NCBI GenBank assembly: GCA_012523655.1
Contig: JAAYTV010000429.1
Coordinates: 1 to 16,739 of the forward strand
Length of the DNA: 16,739 nt
DNA from: a bacterium
Lineage (GTDB): Bacteria > Zhuqueibacterota > Zhuqueibacteria > Residuimicrobiales > Residuimicrobiaceae
Reading direction: 5' to 3'
The notes beneath the pieces are model-generated. The model ran no database searches, was not told where the DNA came from, and worked only from the letters and a program-made list of their open reading frames with translations. This document shows, one piece after another, positions 1-7,538 of the stretch. Numbering within the stretch: the first letter of the stretch is position 1; each line of letters starts with the position of its first letter. The translations under genes were made by a program, and so were the position numbers.

Positions 1-705
1 TTATATCTGCTCGGCGTGATGACGCTGCTGGCCGGTCTGGTGGCTTCGTTCTCCCGCGGCGGAACTGTGGCGCTCGGCATCGTGCTTGCCATCATTCTCT
101 ATCTGAAACGAAGCTGGCCGCTTTTCCTTCTGGTGCTGCTCGTAAGCCTGGCGCTGGTTCTTCTTGTCATCCCACCAACCTTTTGGCAGCATCTGCTCAC
201 CCTGTTCGATCTGGGGAAATTTCTCGCCGACCCCTCTTTGCGTTGGCGCGGCCGCTTGATGATGGGCGCCTTTGACCAGATCAGCCAGAATCCTCTGCTG
301 GGCATCGGCATCGGAAACTGGATGATGATCACCACCCGTTATATGTCGCTGATGCCGCTGGCAGTGCACAACACGTTTCTCCACGTGGCGGCGGAAACCG
401 GCGTGTTCGGGATCACTCTGTTCTTGCTGATTTTTGTCCGGACCTTTAGCAATTATTACCGCGCCCAAAAGCTGTTCTCACAGGCGGGAGACATTCGTCT
501 GGCGCTGGTGAGTCAGGGTCTATTTGTCGGTCTGGTGGGCGTTTTCGTCGGCGCCCTGTTTCTCTCCGTACAGGAAGCGTTGATCATCTGGGCCATGTTC
601 GGTCTCAGCGTAGCCATGCGACGCGTGGCAGAGCGGGAAAATGGGAACACCGCATTGGGGCCGGTCTCTTCCGGCCGATCAACCGTACGTTTGGCCGGCT
701 TCTAA
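1..705 (+). CDS. O-antigen ligase / polymerase family membrane protein (5' truncated)
   Basis: The frame is open from the first base, so the start lies upstream; 234 residues are visible. The protein is strongly hydrophobic with several membrane spans. Near the visible N-terminus is an S-F-S-R-G-G motif, followed by two hydrophobic spans, a periplasm-like segment, a G-I-G-x-G-N-W stretch and H-N-T-F-L-H-V-A-A-E-T-G. This combination is typical of the Wzy_C/WaaL family, which joins lipid-linked glycan to lipid A-core or polymerises repeat units at the periplasmic face of the inner membrane. More hydrophobic spans and a basic tail follow. The flippase, glycosyltransferases and sugar transferase downstream support a role in surface polysaccharide assembly. 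Sequence alone does not separate ligase from polymerase. The stop is TAA at 703-705, and 76 bases separate it from the aminotransferase. Confidence 0.82.
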   Translation, partial: LYLLGVMTLLAGLVASFSRGGTVALGIVLAIILYLKRSWPLFLLVLLVSLALVLLVIPPTFWQHLLTLFDLGKFLADPSLRWRGRLMMGAFDQISQNPLLGIGIGNWMMITTRYMSLMPLAVHNTFLHVAAETGVFGITLFLLIFVRTFSNYYRAQKLFSQAGDIRLALVSQGLFVGLVGVFVGALFLSVQEALIIWAMFGLSVAMRRVAERENGNTALGPVSSGRSTVRLAGF

Positions 706-726
706 AAGGATAACTCCTCGTTCTGC

Positions 727-745
727 TGGCGGCGAAAGCCCGCCA
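727..745 (+). other. Short GC-rich hairpin in the ligase-aminotransferase gap
   Basis: TGGCGG (727-732) and CCGCCA (740-745) are perfect inverted complements around a 7-base loop containing GAAA. The hairpin lies 22 bases after the ligase stop and 25 bases before the aminotransferase Shine-Dalgarno. No T run follows, so it is not a standard intrinsic terminator. It could stabilise or separate mRNA segments; that is inference. Confidence 0.35.
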
Positions 746-781
746 TAGATCTGTTCACTGCTTTTATCTTAGGAGCGTCGC

Positions 782-1888
782 ATGAAAGTCAATTTTCTCG
801 ATCTCAAGGCGCAATATCTCTCTATCAAAACGGAAATCGATGAAGCCATTCTGGCGGTTTTGAATAAGAGCGCTTTTGCCGCCGGACCGTTCGTCAAATC
901 GTTTGAAACCAATTTCGCCCAACGCCAGGGTGCAAAATTTTGCGTGGGCGTCAACAACGGCACCGCGGCACTGCACGCCGCCATGATGGCGCTGAACATC
1001 GGACCGGACGACGAGGTGATTGTTCCAGCGAACACGTTTTTCGCCACCCCGGAGGCCGTGAGCCTGTCCGGCGCCACGCCCGTGTTCGTCGACTGCGAAC
1101 CCCGATACTATAACATCGATCCAGCCAAAATCGAAAGGGTGATCACTAAAAAAACCAAAGCGATCATCGCCGTTCATCTCTACGGCCAGCCGGCCCAGGC
1201 GGATGAAGTGAAAAAGATCAGCGATCAACATGGATTGCTGCTCATCGAGGACTGTGCCCAGTCCCATCTGGCGGAGTTGAACGGCCGGCCCACCGGCGTC
1301 TTTGGCGTATGCGGTTGCTTCAGCTTTTATCCGGGCAAAAACCTCGGCGCGTACGGCGAAGGCGGCGCCGTGATCACCAACGACGAAGCGCTCTATAACA
1401 AACTCATGATGATCCGCGATCACGGCAGCGCCCAAAAATACTATCACGACCTCATCGGCCACAACTATCGCATGGAGGGTCTGCAGGGCGCCATCCTCGA
1501 CGTCAAACTGCGTCATCTCGACGCCTGGACCGAAACCCGGCGCCGTAACGCTGATGCCTATCGCCGGGAGTTGGCGGAGTGCAGCGAGATCGTGGTTCCG
1601 GAGGAGATGGCGGGGGCCAAACATGTCTATCACCTGTTCGTCATCCGCAGCAAGCAACGCGATGCGCTGCAAAAATATCTGCAGGATAACGAGGTCTACA
1701 CCGGGATCCACTATCCCATCCCCTGCCATTTGCAAAAGGCCTATGCCTCCCTGAACTATGCCAGAGGCGCGTTCCCGGTGAGTGAAGCCTATGCGGATGA
1801 AATTCTTTCCCTGCCCATGTCCGAGATGCTGACAGAGGAAGAGATCGCTTTCGTGGCCAAAACCATCAAAGCCTTCTTCGCCAAATAA
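782..1888 (+). CDS. DegT/DnrJ/EryC1/StrS-family PLP sugar aminotransferase
   Basis: A complete 368-residue protein, normal length for this family, which transfers an amino group (usually from glutamate) to a keto-sugar nucleotide in the cytoplasm. Visible hallmarks are the N-terminal F-L-D-L-K-A-Q-Y, the cofactor-phosphate region G-V-N-N-G-T-A-A-L (56-64), E-D-C-A-Q-S-H with Asp157 and Gln160, and S-F-Y-P-G-K-N-L-G with Lys186 as the expected PLP-binding lysine, then G-E-G-G. The C-terminal part has the typical H-Y-P-I-P and H-L-F-V segments. The start is set by AGGAG at 771-775, six bases before ATG. It is similar in character to FdtB/QdtB/WbpE-type enzymes, but substrate and sugar position cannot be read from sequence. 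Its place in the locus implies an amino-deoxysugar in the exported glycan. No partner isomerase or dehydratase lies in the window. Confidence 0.93.
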   Translation: MKVNFLDLKAQYLSIKTEIDEAILAVLNKSAFAAGPFVKSFETNFAQRQGAKFCVGVNNGTAALHAAMMALNIGPDDEVIVPANTFFATPEAVSLSGATPVFVDCEPRYYNIDPAKIERVITKKTKAIIAVHLYGQPAQADEVKKISDQHGLLLIEDCAQSHLAELNGRPTGVFGVCGCFSFYPGKNLGAYGEGGAVITNDEALYNKLMMIRDHGSAQKYYHDLIGHNYRMEGLQGAILDVKLRHLDAWTETRRRNADAYRRELAECSEIVVPEEMAGAKHVYHLFVIRSKQRDALQKYLQDNEVYTGIHYPIPCHLQKAYASLNYARGAFPVSEAYADEILSLPMSEMLTEEEIAFVAKTIKAFFAK

Positions 1889-1897
1889 AGGAAAGGA

Positions 1898-2238
1898 ATG
1901 TCCAGGGTAAGCGTCATCATGCCGGTTTTCAACGGGATGAATTACTTTGCCGAAGCGATGGAAAGCGTTCTCTGTCAATCGTTGCGGGACTTGCTCATCG
2001 TCGTGTATGACGGAACGATTGACGCCACCCGTACGATCGCAGCCCGGCTCCGCGATCGTACGGTCTGTCTGCACCTGGCCAACGGCGGACCGGGCGGTGG
2101 CCGCAGCAGTCTGCCCCTCTGCCGATGGCGCCGGAAATCGATTCTGCGGAAAGGGCTGCCCAGACTGGGCGCACCGTCCGCGAGGCAACCGGCTCAACTT
2201 TTCTTGGCGCCGCCCTCCCTTGCCAGGAGGATAAAAAG
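1898..2238 (+). pseudogene. Decayed, truncated family-2 glycosyltransferase (N-terminal remnant)
   Basis: The reading frame from 1898 begins V-S-V-I-M-P-V-F-N-G and continues with E-A-M-E-S-V-L-C-Q-S-L-R-D and A-N-G-G-P-G, the unmistakable start of a GT2 (GT-A fold) enzyme. The usual V-V-D-D-G-S-T-D nucleotide-binding motif reads V-V-Y-D-G-T-I-D, and a residue before it appears lost. After about residue 70 homology jumps to another frame, where A-D-G-A-G-N-R-F can be aligned to the expected A-D-G-x-x-I-x-F, and the following D-A-D-D metal site is unrecognisable. Nothing like the remaining two thirds of a GT2 follows before the flippase. The open frame runs to a stop at 2240-2242 and encodes only 114 residues with a basic, unrelated tail. 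An A/G-rich Shine-Dalgarno precedes the ATG. I read it as substitutions, frameshift and deletion in one gene. Confidence 0.78.
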
Positions 2239-2241
2239 ATA
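2225..2241 (+). promoter_or_regulatory. Strong Shine-Dalgarno followed by an ATA in start-codon position
   Basis: A perfect AGGAGG occupies 2225-2230. Eight bases later, at 2239-2241, the flippase frame reads ATA-AAA-CAA-CTG, where Met-Lys-Gln-Leu would be an expected flippase beginning. The only in-frame ATG upstream is at 2125, inside the glycosyltransferase remnant and without a comparable Shine-Dalgarno. With G instead of A at 2241 the site would read ATGA, the same start/stop overlap used at 3690 and 4853. It is therefore either a rare ATA start, a start-codon mutation, or a base-call error. Confidence 0.6.
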
Positions 2242-3693
2242 AAACAACTGCTCAAAGCCACCACCCTGTCGGGCACATCCACTGTGCTCAACACGGTCAT
2301 CCGCTTTGTCAAAACCAAAGCCATGGCGCTGCTCTTGGGAACAGAGGGCGTGGGCTTTATTGGACAACTGAACAGTTTTTTTCTCCTCCTGAGCAACTTA
2401 ACCGCTCTGGGCAACAACGTCGGGGTGACTCGTTTTGTCGCCGATTTCGAGGCCCGGGGTGAAAGAGAAAACATCAACCGTCTGATTCACAGCGTCCGCC
2501 TGGTCATCGGCTTGTTTGTTTTATTTTGCGTGATTCTGGGCATTGTGTTCTCCCGCACCCTCTCCGCTTGGATCCTCAAGGATGAAAAGTACTTTCTCGT
2601 TATCATCATCACCTTGATTGGGCTGCCCTTTACGGTATTGTATCATTTTTATCGTTCGGTGTTCACCGGTTTACTGGAGATCCGCACCTACGTCATAAGC
2701 GGGGTACTCACGGCTCTGGCGGGATTGCTCCTGCTGCTTCCTCTGGTGTATTTCTTTCAGTTGAACGGTGCGGTGTGGCACATTGCGCTTTTCGCCGTGA
2801 CCAGCCTGGTCATCGCACACTTTTTCTACAGGCAAATTCGGGCCCGCCGTCTGCCCGGTTCATCGAGAACGCCCGCCTTAGACCGCTCCATTCTATCAAG
2901 CGTTCTCCAATTCGGCGCCGCCAGTCTAATCGCCACCACCAGCCTGTACCTGGCCAATCTGATCGTACGCAAGGTCATCCTCGATCATCTGGGATGGGCT
3001 CAGGCCGGCATCTACGCAGCCATGCTGCAGATGTCCAACCAGTGCATTCAGTTGGTGCTGGAATCGATCAACAGCTATTGCTATCCGCGGCTGAGCGGTC
3101 TGCAGAAATCCGGGGAGGTGGTGTATGAGTTAAACGAAATTTTACGGCTCACGCTCAGCCTGGTCACGCCCCTTATCGTGGCGTTTGCTCTGTTCAAGGA
3201 TCTGATCATCGTCGTATTCTTATCCCGCGAATTTCTTCTGGCGTCCTCGCTCATCGGAATGCAGCTTTTGGGCGACACGTTCAAAGCGGTCGGCTGGTCC
3301 ATCGGCGTCGGTCTGCTGCCGATGAAAAAGCTCAAGGCGTTTGCCCTCATCGACGTGCTATGGAGCGCCCTGTTCGTCTCTCTCAGCTTGGTGCTGGCGC
3401 CGCGATGGGGCTTGAGAGGTGTTTTGGCCGCTTATCTGGCCGGCTATGTTTTTCATGTGGTGGCAAACTATGTGTACGCGGCCAGGACCATCGCCTACCG
3501 GCTGTGGCCCGCCAATCAAATTCTTGTGTTGCTCTCGTTGCTGCTGATCGTATATACGACGATGTTCTTCCGCCCGGAGCCCTTTCATCTGCCGCTCCTT
3601 CTCACCGGCGTTCTGGTCTGGTGCTGTAAAGCGGTACGGCGGGATGAGATCGCGGCGCTGCTTCGGATCATCAAAGGAAAATTTTCTGCATGA
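2239..3693 (+). CDS. Wzx-type polysaccharide flippase (MOP superfamily)
   Basis: From 2239 the protein has 484 residues, the usual size for Wzx/WzxE-like O-antigen translocases, which move undecaprenyl-diphosphate-linked glycans across the inner membrane. It is hydrophobic throughout, with about 12 predicted spans. The N-terminal T-L-S-G-T-S-T-V-L-N-T-V-I-R-F-V-K-T-K stretch and the following L-L-G-T-E-G-V-G-F-I-G-Q are typical of the Polysacc_synt family. I set the start at the ATA at 2239 because AGGAGG lies at ideal distance and homology-like sequence begins there. The conservative alternative is ATG 2125, which adds 38 residues drawn from the decayed upstream gene; ATG 2322 would remove part of the first conserved segment. 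The stop overlaps the next gene's ATG (ATGA, 3690-3693), indicating translational coupling. Confidence 0.85.
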   Translation: MKQLLKATTLSGTSTVLNTVIRFVKTKAMALLLGTEGVGFIGQLNSFFLLLSNLTALGNNVGVTRFVADFEARGERENINRLIHSVRLVIGLFVLFCVILGIVFSRTLSAWILKDEKYFLVIIITLIGLPFTVLYHFYRSVFTGLLEIRTYVISGVLTALAGLLLLLPLVYFFQLNGAVWHIALFAVTSLVIAHFFYRQIRARRLPGSSRTPALDRSILSSVLQFGAASLIATTSLYLANLIVRKVILDHLGWAQAGIYAAMLQMSNQCIQLVLESINSYCYPRLSGLQKSGEVVYELNEILRLTLSLVTPLIVAFALFKDLIIVVFLSREFLLASSLIGMQLLGDTFKAVGWSIGVGLLPMKKLKAFALIDVLWSALFVSLSLVLAPRWGLRGVLAAYLAGYVFHVVANYVYAARTIAYRLWPANQILVLLSLLLIVYTTMFFRPEPFHLPLLLTGVLVWCCKAVRRDEIAALLRIIKGKFSA

Positions 3694-4856
3694 AACAGTT
3701 GTTGATCCTGTCCCATATGTTTCCCAATCGCAACGATCCGCGTCTGGGCATCTTTGTTCACGATCAGCTGATCTCGTTGCAGGACCGGTACGCGATTCAT
3801 GTCCTGTCGCCGACGCCCTGGTTTCCCGACATTCCCTTTTTCAGACGATGGTCCCGCCATCGGCGAGTGGAAAAAACGGCAGTGCTGAACGGCCTGACCG
3901 TCGATTATCCGCGCCGGCTGGTCTTTCCCAAAGGCTATGGGCAGGTGTTCATGGGGCTGTTTTATTTTTTTACGGCGTATCGGCGTTGTAAAAACCTTTC
4001 CTTTGATCTCATCCATAGCCATGCTGTGTGGCCGGACGGCTTTGCCGCATCGCTGATCGGCCGGCGTTTGCACAAACCGGTGATCATCACCTCCCACGGT
4101 GCAGACACCTATCGTTTTTTAAACAACATCACCACCCGTCCGTTGGTGCGCTGGGGACTGCGCCACGCCCAGCGGGTGATCGCCGTGTCCTTGGCGGAAA
4201 AGCGTTTCCTGCAGGGACAGTGCGGGATCGAAGAAAAGTTGCTTCTGATCAACAACGGCGTTAATCTGGAGAAATTTTATCCGCAGCCGATGAACGAATG
4301 CCGGCAACGGTTGCATCTGGTACTGGATAAAAAAATTATTCTCTATGTCGGCTATCTCTATCCGGTCAAGGGTGTGACCTATCTGTTGGACGCCTTCAGC
4401 CGGCTGAGGCGCCTGCGGCCGGATCTCCATCTGGTCCTAGTCGGAGGAGGATCAGAGAGCGGGGCGTTGACCGCTCAGGCCTCCAGGCTGGGGATCAGCG
4501 CTGATGTGACGTTCAGCGGCGAAAAGCCCCATGATGAGATCCCCCTGTGGATGAACGCGGCCGATCTTTTTTGTCTGCCCAGCCTGAACGAGGGCTGGCC
4601 CACCGTGCTGTTCGAGGCGCTGGCCTGCGCCAAACCCATCGTGGCCACCCGGGTGGGCGGGATTCCGGAGGCCATCGGCGACGAACGCTATGCGATCCTG
4701 GTGGAACCGGCACAACCACAAGCCTTGGGTGAGGCTTTGGATAGAGCGCTGCAGAAAACCTGGAGCCCATCCGCCCTGACAGACTATGCCCGGGCCAACA
4801 GCTGGCAGGCCAAGGCGGATGAATTGAGCATCATTTATGAGTCCCTGATTGCATGA
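3690..4856 (+). CDS. Family-4-like glycosyltransferase
   Basis: A 388-residue protein, typical of GT-B fold GT4 enzymes that add sugars from nucleotide donors to lipid-linked acceptors on the cytoplasmic face of the inner membrane. The N-terminal domain shows I-L-S-H-M-F-P-N and D-P-R-L-G-I-F-V near the start, then H-S-H-A-V-W-P-D-G and T-S-H-G-A-D-T-Y with His136. The linker has N-N-G-V-N-L-E-K-F (from Asn188) and the C-terminal domain Y-V-G-Y-L-Y-P-V-K-G. The donor-binding E-x7-E motif is intact (Glu301, Glu309), followed by P-I-V-A-T-R-V-G-G. The start codon overlaps the flippase stop by four bases and the stop overlaps the next gene's start, so this is the middle of a tightly coupled trio. 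Donor and linkage cannot be assigned. Confidence 0.92.
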   Translation: MKQLLILSHMFPNRNDPRLGIFVHDQLISLQDRYAIHVLSPTPWFPDIPFFRRWSRHRRVEKTAVLNGLTVDYPRRLVFPKGYGQVFMGLFYFFTAYRRCKNLSFDLIHSHAVWPDGFAASLIGRRLHKPVIITSHGADTYRFLNNITTRPLVRWGLRHAQRVIAVSLAEKRFLQGQCGIEEKLLLINNGVNLEKFYPQPMNECRQRLHLVLDKKIILYVGYLYPVKGVTYLLDAFSRLRRLRPDLHLVLVGGGSESGALTAQASRLGISADVTFSGEKPHDEIPLWMNAADLFCLPSLNEGWPTVLFEALACAKPIVATRVGGIPEAIGDERYAILVEPAQPQALGEALDRALQKTWSPSALTDYARANSWQAKADELSIIYESLIA

Positions 4857-6028
4857 CCACAATGAAAAACAAATCCATCATCTCTCTCGCCAGCTGCCCC
4901 TTCCGCCAGCAGCCGGTTCTGCGTAAAGAGGCGGCGACGCTGACTAAAGCCGGGTGGCGGGTTTCGGTGATCGCCTGGGATCGCCGCACCCTCTATCCTG
5001 CATCCGACACCGTGGACGCCGTGGCGGTGGAGAACATCCTTATCCGAGGCAGTTATGGCACCGGAAGCCTCAGCATGATCGTCAAGACTCTGATGTTCTG
5101 GTGCATCGCTGTGGTGCGCCTGATTAAAAAGAGAAACACCTTTTCCATCCTCCACTGCCAGGATTTGAGCACCCTGCTGCCCGCTTATTTTGCCAGCCGG
5201 CTGCTGAGAAAAGTCATCGTATTCGATGCCCATGATCCCTATCCAGAGATGCTCGCGCTCACCCAGCCGCGCCTCATGGTGTCCCTTGCCGCGTACATCG
5301 AAAAATTTTTTTGCCGGCGGGTCGACGCGATCCTGACCGTGAACAGATTGATGAAAGAACGGTTTGAAAAAATCACTGCACGCCCCATCTATATTGTCTA
5401 CAATTATCCCGAACTGAAAGTTTTCAAGGCTGAGGCCAAACCAGCCGAGTCCGATCGAAGGCCGTTGACCATCGGCCGCATCGGCACGCTTGCCGAAAAT
5501 CTGGGCATCGAGGAGACGATCGCCGCGTTTATCGCCGTGGCCGAAGACTTTGACGTCCGCCTGCTGTTCGTGGGGCGCCTCGCTGATACATTGCGGGATA
5601 AAGTGCTGCGCCTCATCGAACCGGTTCGCGACCGCGTGCAATTGGTGGCGGATATCCCCTATTTTCAGGTGCCCGCCTTTTACCGGCAAGTGGATATCTC
5701 CATGGCGCTCTATGGGGAGCAGGGCATCTCGCCCTATGTCAGTCCCATGAAGCTGTTCGAATCCATGGCCATGGCTGTGCCGGTCATCGCCTCTGAGGTG
5801 GGCGAGGTGCGTTCGGTCATGGAAAAAAGCGACTGCGGCGTGGTGGTCGGCTGCGGCGATGCGTCGGCGGTGGAGCATGCCCTGCGTCGGTTGTTGCGCG
5901 ACCCTGCGCTGCGTCGGCGAATGGGAGAGAACGGACTTGCCCGAGCGCGTGCAGAGTATAATTGGGAGATGGAGGGGAAGAAACTGATCGGCATGTATGA
6001 AGAGCTTTTGACCCGACAAAGACCTTGA
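4853..6028 (+). CDS. Family-4-like glycosyltransferase (second copy, divergent)
   Basis: A 391-residue GT-B-fold protein. N-terminal signs are S-C-P-F-R-Q-Q-P-V-L-R-K-E and G-W-R-V-S-V-I-A-W-D, then H-C-Q-D-L and F-D-A-H-D-P-Y-P-E. The C-terminal half has I-G-R-I-G-T-L-A and L-F-V-G-R-L. The donor-site motif is partly changed: S-P-M-K-L-F-E keeps the second glutamate (Glu303), but the first position of E-x7-E is Tyr295. Related GT4 branches with P-x-K-L-F-E-Y do the same, so it is probably active. ATG at 4853 overlaps the upstream stop (ATGA); ATG at 4862 is an in-frame alternative. No clear Shine-Dalgarno is visible, which fits coupled translation. It is only distantly similar to the preceding transferase, so it likely adds a different sugar. 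Confidence 0.88.
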   Translation: MTTMKNKSIISLASCPFRQQPVLRKEAATLTKAGWRVSVIAWDRRTLYPASDTVDAVAVENILIRGSYGTGSLSMIVKTLMFWCIAVVRLIKKRNTFSILHCQDLSTLLPAYFASRLLRKVIVFDAHDPYPEMLALTQPRLMVSLAAYIEKFFCRRVDAILTVNRLMKERFEKITARPIYIVYNYPELKVFKAEAKPAESDRRPLTIGRIGTLAENLGIEETIAAFIAVAEDFDVRLLFVGRLADTLRDKVLRLIEPVRDRVQLVADIPYFQVPAFYRQVDISMALYGEQGISPYVSPMKLFESMAMAVPVIASEVGEVRSVMEKSDCGVVVGCGDASAVEHALRRLLRDPALRRRMGENGLARARAEYNWEMEGKKLIGMYEELLTRQRP

Positions 6029-6102
6029 GGCCGCAAAAAGACATTGCCCCAATCCCTCGCAGCCGGAGCTTCATCAGTCGCACGTTTTTCAAAAACCGCG
6101 TG

Positions 6103-6120
6103 AGCGGCGGCTTGGCCGCT
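6103..6120 (+). other. Hairpin and direct repeat in the leader of the secreted-protein gene
   Basis: In the 131-base gap before the next gene, AGCGGC (6103-6108) can pair with GCCGCT (6115-6120). The same GCCGCT recurs at 6136-6141, and the 9-mer GCTTGGCCG occurs at 6110-6118 and again at 6139-6147, touching the GGAG Shine-Dalgarno (6147-6150). Two alternative hairpins are therefore possible. No promoter of clear quality is seen. Function is unknown and chance is possible in GC-rich DNA. Confidence 0.3.
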
Positions 6121-6159
6121 GCTTCGCAAATCAGTGCCGCTTGGCCGGAGTGAAGCGAA

Positions 6160-7446
6160 ATGAAAAAAAGAAATGCATCCCGTCCTCACAGTTTGGCGGT
6201 GGCGATGCTTCTCTGCTGCCTGCTGACCGCCGGCATGACGCAAACCGTCTGGCGTCCGTTCAGCGACGACAGTCCCTGGAACACACCGGTCGGCGACTTG
6301 CCGCTCATTGATAAAAATTCCAGCCTCTATCTGAAACAGACCACTACCCTGTACCGCCAACGCACGCTGAGGAGCACAGAGTGTCCGGTCTCTGCTACGC
6401 GACAGAGCTGGGGCATTGCGCTCTTTTTTGTCGACGGCCTTCGCCCCTACCACAAAGAGCTGCTGATCCCCTGCCACAGCTCCTGGGGCAAGCCGCTGGC
6501 TGTGCCCCTGCCCAAATGGGCTGAGCCAGACCGCTCGGAAGATGCCCACCTCTGCCTCATCGACCGCGATAAAGGGCTGGAGTGGGACTTTTGGAATATA
6601 AAAGGAAAAAATCCCAGGTTCTCCTGCGGCAGCAGCGCGCTGGTCAACACGAGGGCATCCGGCGTGATCACGGCCGCGCACGGCTGTCGGGAATCCGGCT
6701 TTCCTCTATCCGCCGGCCTGGTGCGTCCGGAAGAGCTGCGCAGCGGCGAGATTCGGCACGCCCTGGTGTTTGGATTTGACGGTCGCAACGGCTACGATCA
6801 GTTCGTCTACCCTGCTGTCACAGGATGCGATGATAAATTCGGACCTAACGGCCACCACGTGTTACCCATGGGCAGCCGCTTGCAGCTGTCACCGGATTAC
6901 GATCTCTCCACCCTGACGCCGGCTGCGCGCATCGTCGCCCGTGCGTTGCAGATCTATGGCATGTATCTGGGCGACGAGGGAGACGGCCACTCCATGAGCG
7001 TCTATTTTCAGACCCTCGGCGAGATCAATAACGACGGCGTGGTTGATGATTGGACCAAATTGTGGAAGGTGCTGTGGGATGAAAACGATCGCGCCGCCCT
7101 GGCCGAATTGAACGCCAGCCATTTCCGCGTCCTCGAGCTGCCGGCAATCGGGGCCGGAAGACCGCCGCTGATCGCTTTCACGGCCCTGCCGGACACAATC
7201 AGCACGGACAAGGAGGTCCGATTTAAAATTGAAAAACAAGCCGGCGACCTGCCGATAGCTCGGGTGCAGTTCTTCCTCGATCAAACATCCTATGCACAAC
7301 CCTCCTATACAGATATGGCCGCGCCCTTTAGCTGGCGAGTCGGCAAACGGCGATTGACCCCAGGCCTTCATAGTATTCGCGCCGTGGCCACGGACCAAAA
7401 GGGTTCGAGAAACTGGACAAGCCGAAAATTTTACATTATCCGATAG
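6160..7446 (+). CDS. Secreted protein of unknown function with C-terminal Ig-like domain
   Basis: The 428-residue protein starts with a basic N-terminus and a hydrophobic stretch (about 11-27) that looks like a Sec signal peptide. The mature part begins W-R-P-F-S-D-D-S-P-W-N (Trp31, Trp40). I associate this pattern with uncharacterised secreted bacterial proteins. Other striking stretches are W-D-F-W (Trp142-Trp145), I-T-A-A-H-G-C (His174, Cys176), G-P-N-G-H-H (His232-His233) and M-Y-L-G-D-E-G-D (Met268-Asp275). Grouped His, Asp, Glu and Trp suggest a carbohydrate-active or metal-binding domain, but I cannot name an activity. From about residue 345 an Ig-like beta domain follows, with R-V-Q-F-F-L-D and L-H-S-I-R-A-V-A-T-D. 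GGAG at 6147-6150 supports the ATG. Its position between glycosyltransferases suggests action on the exported glycan; that is inference. Confidence 0.75.
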   Translation: MKKRNASRPHSLAVAMLLCCLLTAGMTQTVWRPFSDDSPWNTPVGDLPLIDKNSSLYLKQTTTLYRQRTLRSTECPVSATRQSWGIALFFVDGLRPYHKELLIPCHSSWGKPLAVPLPKWAEPDRSEDAHLCLIDRDKGLEWDFWNIKGKNPRFSCGSSALVNTRASGVITAAHGCRESGFPLSAGLVRPEELRSGEIRHALVFGFDGRNGYDQFVYPAVTGCDDKFGPNGHHVLPMGSRLQLSPDYDLSTLTPAARIVARALQIYGMYLGDEGDGHSMSVYFQTLGEINNDGVVDDWTKLWKVLWDENDRAALAELNASHFRVLELPAIGAGRPPLIAFTALPDTISTDKEVRFKIEKQAGDLPIARVQFFLDQTSYAQPSYTDMAAPFSWRVGKRRLTPGLHSIRAVATDQKGSRNWTSRKFYIIR

Positions 7447-7515
7447 GTCCGGCCTTTTCTACAACACCAGGATGGGCCACCGCGACAACCCGCGCGTTGC
7501 CCGGATGTTTTGCGT

Positions 7516-7538
7516 GCATAAAATACTTTGATTTATGC
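7516..7538. promoter_or_regulatory. Operator-like perfect 7-bp inverted repeat
   Basis: GCATAAA (7516-7522) and TTTATGC (7532-7538) are exact inverted complements separated by nine bases. The repeat sits in an AT-rich spot within a GC-rich locus and overlaps the -35 element of the promoter proposed at 7528-7555. A dimeric repressor or activator site is the simplest reading. No regulator gene is in the window. Confidence 0.4.

Noticed and set aside
764..2197. Long minus-strand open frame (477 codons) opposite the aminotransferase
   Set aside because: It is antisense to a gene with all PLP-transferase motifs and a good Shine-Dalgarno, and its own translation shows no family features. Codon bias of the plus-strand gene explains it.
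4835..6681. Long minus-strand open frames opposite the second GT4 gene and the start of the secreted-protein gene
   Set aside because: They are antisense to well-supported genes, overlap each other, and contain no recognisable motif or Shine-Dalgarno.
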